Positions 5,439-9,501 of a stretch of 9,501 nt of DNA are shown here, in pieces. The stretch's first letter is position 1. Every line of letters starts with the position of its first letter. The stretch is from Oscillospiraceae bacterium (GTDB lineage: Bacteria > Bacillota > Clostridia > Oscillospirales > Acutalibacteraceae): assembly GCA_019417045.1 (NCBI GenBank), contig DXWE01000044.1:1-9501 (forward strand). The letters are read 5' to 3'. The notes under the pieces are model-generated. The model had not been told where the DNA came from. It made no database searches and worked only from the letters and a program-made list of their open reading frames with translations. Made by a program: the position numbers and the translations under genes.

Positions 5439-6047
5439 ATGAAAAAAGCACCCAAACCCACTGCACGGCAGATCGACGCCGTGCTCAAAGCCCTCGAACC
5501 GCCGGCGCGCACGGTCTCCTGTGAGGCGGACGACATCTCACTGCCAATCGTGATCTCGCCCACCGTCACGTTTGCCGACCGCTGCCGCATGGTACACGAC
5601 ATCGCCGGACTGGTCTTTGTGGACGGCGTCTACGCCCCGTATCTCTGGGACTTCGCGTGCGCGTATGTGTTCCTGAACGCGTTTACGAATGTCAGGACAG
5701 ACACATCCGTCGAACGCCTGTGGGCGCTCGCACAGCGCACCGATATCCTCCGCCGGATCGACGAAGCAGTGGGGCCTGACGCCGTCGCCATCCGGGAGGA
5801 CGCGCGGGAACTGGTACAGTTCTACCGCGACCGGCTGCTGCACCAGTCCAGGCTCGACGAACTCGCCGAGGCGCTGACCTCCCTGCTGCAAAAGCTCGAC
5901 GGCATGGCAGGCAGCCTGAAAGGCGCCGACCTGACGGAGCTGCTCCACGCGGCGGAACGCCTGGGCGATCGGCCCGGCACCCCGTCTGCAAGCGGCATCG
6001 TCGATTTGCAGGCCGTGCGGAACGCCGCCCGGCCCGCCAAAGACTGA
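5439..6047 (+). CDS. Probable tail assembly chaperone
   Basis: 202 aa, start ATG 5439 after AGAAAGGA. The identification rests mainly on position: in most tailed phages the gene between major tail protein and tape measure is the tail assembly chaperone that coats the tape measure before tube polymerisation. The protein is largely alpha-helical. An Ala/Pro-rich N-terminus is followed by SLPIVISPTVTFADRCRMVHDIAGLVFVDGVYAPYLWDFACAYVFLNAFTN (34-84) and Leu/Glu-rich helices at 125-170. I see no slippery heptamer at its end and no second overlapping frame, so the programmed frameshift usual for siphovirus chaperones is not evident. A terminator follows, which is unusual inside a tail operon and may set the ratio of chaperone to tape measure. 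Confidence 0.6.
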   Translation: MKKAPKPTARQIDAVLKALEPPARTVSCEADDISLPIVISPTVTFADRCRMVHDIAGLVFVDGVYAPYLWDFACAYVFLNAFTNVRTDTSVERLWALAQRTDILRRIDEAVGPDAVAIREDARELVQFYRDRLLHQSRLDELAEALTSLLQKLDGMAGSLKGADLTELLHAAERLGDRPGTPSASGIVDLQAVRNAARPAKD

Positions 6048-6056
6048 TCTCATACC

Positions 6057-6084
6057 GCCCGGCGGCTTTCCGCCGGGCCTCTTT
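6057..6084 (+). terminator. Intrinsic (probably leaky) terminator before the tape measure gene
   Basis: GCCCGGCGG-CTTT-CCGCCGGGC is a perfect 9-bp stem (6057-6078) followed by CTCTTTTC, 10 bp after the chaperone stop. The T run is short, so read-through into the tape measure gene is likely; no strong promoter is visible between 6084 and 6151. Confidence 0.7.
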
Positions 6085-6106
6085 TCACAGGGGATCTCCC
6101 CCCTTT

Positions 6107-6122
6107 GCGGGAAATCCCGCCA
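6107..6122 (+). repeat. 16-base hairpin sequence repeated inside the intron
   Basis: GCGGGAAATCCCGCCA occurs here, just before the tape measure start, and again exactly at 6668-6683 inside the group I intron. Each copy forms a 5-bp stem (GCGGG/CCCGC) by itself. Confidence 0.75.
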
Positions 6123-6150
6123 ATTATAAAAGGACGGTGAACTCACCCAA

Positions 6151-6437
6151 ATGACAACTATACTGAACACAGAGACTCTGTCGAATGTCGGGAAATCCAT
6201 ACAGCTGATCCGAACCGAACTGCAAGGCCTCCAAAAAGACATAGAGAACACCGCCATTGCCGACTCGGTCCGCGAACCACTGGAAACGATTATCGACGGT
6301 TTGAAGAACAACGTTATTCCCCTGATTACCAACACACAGGCAGGACTGTATGGCCTGTTTGGCTCCCTGACACAGAATCTCGACAGCATCCCCGGAAAAT
6401 TGGCCGCCATCAGCGGCGCTCTCATCCTCAACAACGT
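6151..6437 (+). CDS. Tape measure protein, 5' exon (interrupted by group I intron)
   Basis: The ATG at 6151 opens 96 residues before the predicted splice point (MTTILNTETLSN ... GKLAAISGALILNNV). Unspliced mRNA would continue into the intron and stop at TAG 6478-6480, giving a 109-aa truncated product. The sequence is helical and amphipathic (IQLIRTELQGLQKDIENTAI, LITNTQAGLYGLFGSL), as expected for a tape measure N-terminus. The ribosome site is weak: AAAGGACGGTGA ends about 11 bases before ATG, and no better in-frame start exists. It follows the chaperone gene, the standard place for this gene. The exon ends in phase 2 of a GTN Val codon. Its identity as tape measure depends on joining to the 3' part at about 7803; an independent small tail protein is the alternative. 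Confidence 0.6.
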
Positions 6438-6873
6438 TGGTAATATGCCCGCTTACGCGCCGCTGTCCCGGTGCGCGTAGGATGTACGCGTTGTAAAACA
6501 AGAATCCCCCAATTGCTGGGCAGGGCTAAAGCCGCGCCGCCAAAACGGAGCCGGAAACGGCAAACGGCCATGGTGAAGAAATTCGGAAAACAGCGCGCGG
6601 ATGGGCATATGGTGAGAAAAAGCCGGATTGGAAGCCCCACACCGTCCGGTCCTACGTGCCCCGCCCGGCGGGAAATCCCGCCAGGCACAATGTCCGGTCA
6701 GCAGCCAAGCTCCTACAGTCCCGCGTCCGCGGGATAAAAACAGACGGGACGGCCACTTCCGCAGCCGCGGATGCCCGTGGAGAAGCGCCCACAGACTGTA
6801 AGGGGATTGCCGCACAGCGCGGCTGACAGACAGTCGAGCCATGCGTAACGGCATGGAGGTCAGCTATTACATG
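6438..6873 (+). ncRNA. Group I self-splicing intron (ribozyme core complete; 3' end uncertain)
   Basis: The core pairings can be built by eye. P1: exon ACAACGT (6431-6437) with guide GCGTTGT (6488-6494), six Watson-Crick pairs plus the required terminal U.G (T6437, G6488). P3: AATCCCC (6503-6509) with GGGGATT (6802-6808). P4: TGCTG (6514-6518) with CAGCA (6699-6703). P6: GCTCC near 6709 with GGAG near 6779. P7: GACTG (6794-6798) with CAGTC (6831-6835). P8: GCCGC/GCGGC (6809-6823). P9: CCATGC/GCATGG (6839-6856). The conserved P (AATTGCTGGG), Q (CAGCAGCCAAGC), R (ACAGACTGTAA) and S (GACAGACAGTCGAG) elements appear in order. A candidate last intron base is G6873, giving a 3-bp P10 (TAC with GTA at 6484-6486). 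The next sequence is not tape-measure coding, so the true 3' splice site may instead lie near 7801-7835. No homing endonuclease is encoded in sense. Confidence 0.88.
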
Positions 6874-7101
6874 TACTGTCAATTTTATTCACTTTTCATT
6901 ACTGAAATTTTCCAAAAATATAATAGGTGTATTTGTATTTCTGTATTTGCCAGTTATAATCACATATTATTATTCATATTTTGCAATTATTTTTGAATAT
7001 ATTCATTTGCTTTTTCTCTGAATGCCCCCCTTGTCTCTACAGCAATAATTGGTTGTTATTCACATTTTGTGAATATTCATATTTTGTGAATAATTCGCGC
7101 C
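6874..7101. other. AT-rich non-coding tract with tandem palindromes
   Basis: This 228-bp stretch is far more AT-rich than anything around it, with no credible gene on either strand; the sense frame continuing from exon 1 is open only because of composition and stops at 7020-7022. At 7057-7075 lies TATTCACATTTTGTGAATA (perfect 8-bp arms), and at 7074-7092 a second copy with one mismatch, overlapping by two bases. A related TATTCATATTTTG stands at 6971. These could be operators, a hairpin end for the antisense gene (no T run), or the end of a mobile element. Confidence 0.6.
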
Positions 7102-7762
7102 TTACCACGTATACCCGCAGTGGTTGCATTTGAACGTCTTGCCGATGTGCGGGCTGAAAATCCCAAATGCCAGTAGCGACCCGCCCCGCTCCATCGCGTC
7201 CAGCCTGCGGACGTTCTCGCTCCCGCAGGTCGGACACTTCGGCCGATGGATCTTGACCGGGGTGGGAGGAATCATCGCTCTGATCCGCTCATCTTCACGC
7301 CGGTGCGCCGGGCCGTCGGTATTTCCTGTCCAATCTTCATAATTTAGCAAAAACTGTTCACATGTTGTGTCCACAACTCCCAGCGGCTCGATATATTGGT
7401 GGTACAGTTTCAGATTCAATTTATATTGGTTTTCTATTCTTTTAACATCTTCATCATAATATTTACCATGATCCTGTGCCATCATCTCCTGCACCCGCTG
7501 ATCATACTCTTCACAGGTCATATCCAGTATGCACATTTCACCTTTACAAAGTCCGCATAAACCAGAGCTTTTATCAAAGGGATACCCCCCCCAAAATGAA
7601 ACCACATCTGGAGCAATACGCCACATGTCCGAGCCGGGGGTCTGGCGCTTTCTCCTCTTTCTGCGCCTGCGCGCACCGGGTCTCACACGCCGTGCGCTCC
7701 TCGATCGTGTCGTATGACTTGCCGCAGTATCCACAGGTGTACGTCTTTTTTGCCTCTGCCAT
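7102..7762 (-). pseudogene. Zinc-ribbon protein gene, antisense within the split tape measure gene, frameshifted
   Basis: Start ATG 7762, with GGGAG about 9 bases upstream (better than the in-frame ATG 7780). The first frame reads 62 residues, with C10-x2-C13-x12-C26-x3-C30 and C50-x2-C53, then stops at about 7574. The second frame continues with YPFDKSSGLCGLCKGEM and runs to 7102, ending in CPTCGSENV ... KCNHCGYTW. Removing one G from the G8 run (complement of 7585-7592) joins them into one 219-aa protein whose middle ribbon becomes CxxC-x15-CxxC, which strongly argues that they were a single gene. Both Cys modules are of types common in clostridial phage proteins of unknown role, probably nucleic-acid or protein binding. 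A restart at ATG 7536 (AAAGGTG upstream) would give only the C-terminal 144 aa. Sequencing error in the homopolymer is possible. Confidence 0.7.
7585..7592 (-). other. G8 homopolymer at the frame break of the zinc-ribbon gene
   Basis: Eight Cs on the plus strand (Gs in the coding sense). With seven, the gene is continuous; with eight, it stops soon after. This is compatible with a slippage (phase-variable) tract, a fixed mutation, or a base-calling error. Confidence 0.7.
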
Positions 7763-7787
7763 GTTGATAACTCCCTTCATTTCTTGT

Positions 7788-7800
7788 GTGTTATATTCAC
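7788..7800. promoter_or_regulatory. GTGTTATATTCAC motif at the insertion/tape-measure boundary
   Basis: This dyad resembles GTGTTATTTATATTCAC at 3449-3465 and shares GTGTTAT with the two promoter operators. It lies 25 bp upstream of the antisense gene start. It might be its operator, or chance in AT-rich sequence. Confidence 0.3.
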
Positions 7801-7802
7801 GC

Positions 7803-9501
7803 TCTCGCGCCCTGGCCGGCGCAAAAGCGTTGCTGACCGAAATTCAAAACCGACATGCAGGAAATGACCGAAGTGGTCGCCAAATTCCAGGGCAGGGACT
7901 TCGTCTCCCAGCTGGACGGCATGGCCGCGAGCCTCTCCGGTTTCAACACCAAGCAGCAGCGGGCCGCGGCGGCCGTGCTGGGATTGGACAAGGAACAGCG
8001 CAACGCGCTCACCACCCGGATCCAGATGGTCCAGAGCGGCAAACTGATGCAGAGCTCCTGGGTCACCGAGGCGCTCGCCGTCGCCGGCGTCACCGAGAAC
8101 GTTATCAGCCAAAACAGCGCCTTGCAACAGTTGGTTCAGACCGCCGGGGAAAAACAACTTTTAAATTCAAAAGAAATTAATTCTTTATTGGCACAAGCCG
8201 CAACCACCGGCCAGCTCACCGCCGCGCAGCAGAAGCAGATCCAGAGCTCTCTCAGGCAGGCACAGGCGACCGCGGCCTTCTCCCAGGCCAGCGCCGCCGC
8301 AGCCACCGGCGTCAACAGCTTTGGCACAGCGCTCAAAGGGCTGCTGGCGTCCAACCCGCTCGGCTGGATCATGCTCGGCATCACGCTCCTCACCACGGTG
8401 GTTACCATTTTCGAAAAAATTGACGTCACCGCAGAGGAACAGCGACAAAAGCTGGCCGAAATCCGCGACGAGTACAATGCCCTGCAGGAAGAGATTTCCA
8501 GTCTGAACGAACAGTTGCAGACCACCAACAGTCAGATTGCGGAACTGGAGGGTAAAGCCGTTATTTCCGACTCCGAGCAGCAACGGCTCGAGCTTCTCAA
8601 ACAACAGAATATCGAACTGGAACGGCAACTGAATCTGGAAAAGCTCCAGTCGGGAAATGTCCAGCGAAACCTCAACACGAATTTTGTCATGGCCATGGAG
8701 AAATCCGAAAACAAAGGCACGGGTTTTCTGGGACTTGGCTCCTCGGAAATGAATCAAATGGAAGCCAACCTGAAGGAATATAAGGAATGGCAGTACAAGT
8801 TTGAAAACGTGCCCGGCGCCAACAGGGAAAACATTCAACAGGAAATGGACATGATCGGCGAGGAGATATTTGAGCAGCTCGACGCGTGGAGCGCCGCGAT
8901 GGAGGGAATCAGCTATATTCCCGATCCGAAAACCGAGGAAGAAAAAAAAGTCAACGAGTATCTGGATACTATTGAGAATTATCGTAATCAGGTATTAAAC
9001 ATTATGGGAGGATCTGAAGAAGCCAAATCGTCCTTCCTCTATTCCATCAACAAAGCGGAATTCCAGGATACCGCCGCGCAGCTGCAGGAGCTGGCCAAAC
9101 AGGGGAAACTGAGCGGGCAGGCGCTCTCCGACATGGCAAACAGCGACGAAGGTGTCGCAGCGTTTGTGCAGCAGCTCATCGACTGCGGGTTCATCACCGA
9201 CGCTTCTATTGATAATCTCAATCGTATCCAGTATGCCTTTACCTCCTTTACCACAGAAGAGGCGACAGAGGAGGTCGACCGGTTTGGACAGGCGCTGGAT
9301 GGGGTCAAGGGCTTTTCCGATCGGCTCTCCTCCTTCCAGTCCGCCGCGGAAGAACTGTCCTCCAACGGCAACCTCTCTGTCGACACCATCCTGTCCCTCA
9401 GCGAGGCCTTCCGGGATGTGGAGGGGATGGACGAAGCTCTGAATAAGCTGGCCAATGCCTCCACCCCGGAACAGACTCGGCTTGCCCTGCAGGGGCTCGC
9501 A
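7803..9501 (+). CDS. Tape measure protein, 3' part (cut by window edge)
   Basis: From 7837 one frame is open for 555 codons to the window end. Landmarks: a helical Ala/Gln-rich region (TKQQRAAAAVLGLDKEQRNAL; LTAAQQKQIQSSLRQAQATAA); a hydrophobic segment LLASNPLGWIMLGITLLTTVVTIF (8338-8412) followed by EKIDVTAEEQRQKLAEI, the characteristic pattern of clostridial tape measure proteins; a coiled coil at about 8427-8640 (LQEEISSLNEQLQTTNSQIAELE); and further helices. There is no ribosome site or start codon at its beginning, so it needs joining to exon 1. Upstream, RALAGAKALLTEIQ (7806-7847) is coding-like but in another frame; adding one A to the A4 run at 7846-7849 would join it. A 3' splice at G7835 would instead remove both the TGA at 7834 and the shift. 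The protein sets tail length inside the tube. Confidence 0.82.

Noticed and set aside
5538..6434. Minus-strand 298-aa open frame opposite the chaperone and exon 1
   Set aside because: The plus-strand genes have ribosome sites and operon spacing; this frame crosses two genes, a terminator and a hairpin, and its translation shows no domain.
6470..6880. Group II intron, or large phage RNAs such as GOLLD or ROOL
   Set aside because: No group II domain V sequence or GUGYG start is present, while the P3/P4/P7/P8 pairings and P/Q/R/S elements of group I introns fit precisely. The known large phage RNAs do not carry this arrangement as far as I can tell.
6874..7022. In-frame open continuation of exon 1 after splicing at 6873
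   Set aside because: It gives about 50 hydrophobic residues purely from AT-rich composition and then stops; it does not resemble tape measure sequence.
7476..8180. Plus-strand 234-aa open frame starting at 7476
   Set aside because: Its first 100 residues are antisense to the zinc-ribbon gene and its last part is out of frame with the tape measure protein; only about 7803-7847 is likely genuine coding in this frame.
8136..9464. Minus-strand open frames of 130-217 aa under the tape measure gene
   Set aside because: These are shadows of the continuous 555-codon plus-strand frame, with no ribosome sites or recognisable domains.
1..9501. tRNA or rRNA genes, diversity-generating retroelement, or intact insertion sequence
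   Set aside because: I looked for cloverleaf patterns, reverse transcriptase or transposase motifs and template/variable repeats and found none.

Overview
The window reads as a GC-rich low-G+C-phylum (Firmicutes/Bacillota) chromosome, most like the gut Oscillospiraceae/Ruminococcaceae group. The basis is high-GC third positions, strong GGAGG-type ribosome binding sites, consensus sigma-A promoters, a FabT-type MarR regulator next to a DegV protein, and tail-gene sequences of the style found in clostridial gut phages. The organism assignment is inference.

Left end (1-1290, minus strand): host lipid genes. A FabT-like repressor and a DegV-family fatty-acid-binding protein overlap by 32 bases and read leftward from one promoter. 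Two FabT-type inverted repeats centred 51 bp apart flank that promoter. Positions 1291-1574 hold no gene, only two short tandem-repeat tracts and the terminator of the next gene.

Middle (1533-3492): two minus-strand genes, an apparently catalytically dead tyrosine-recombinase-like protein (302 aa) and an unrecognised 187-aa protein, followed by an AT-rich 395-bp control region. The recombinase-like gene has a TTGACA-N17-TATATT promoter. The rightward operon has a perfect TTGACA-N17-TATAAT promoter. The two spacers share the same sequence (TCCRTTTTCGTGTTATA), and a 15-bp perfect palindrome covers the -10 of the rightward promoter, so the two units are probably controlled together.

Right (3493-9501, plus strand): a phage-tail operon. 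It encodes a 75-aa four-cysteine protein, a 251-aa tail-associated protein, a tail-tube-like protein, a probable tail assembly chaperone, and a tape-measure protein cut by the right edge. No terminase, portal, capsid or sheath gene lies between the host genes and the tail genes, so the locus starts directly at the tail. This is what a tailocin (phage-tail-like particle) or a reduced prophage would look like.

The tape-measure gene is split. Exon 1 (6151-6437) runs into a well-formed group I intron ribozyme: P1 with U.G, P3, P4, P6, P7, P8 and P9 can all be paired by eye. It is followed by a 228-bp AT-rich tract with tandem palindromes, then an antisense gene for a zinc-ribbon protein broken by one base in a G8 run. 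The tape-measure reading frame resumes near 7803-7837. The whole 6438-7811 segment may be a composite intron (like an IStron but with no transposase), or a 436-nt intron next to an independent insertion. Two apparent single-base frameshifts in homopolymers (7585-7592 and 7846-7849) could be real decay or assembly errors.
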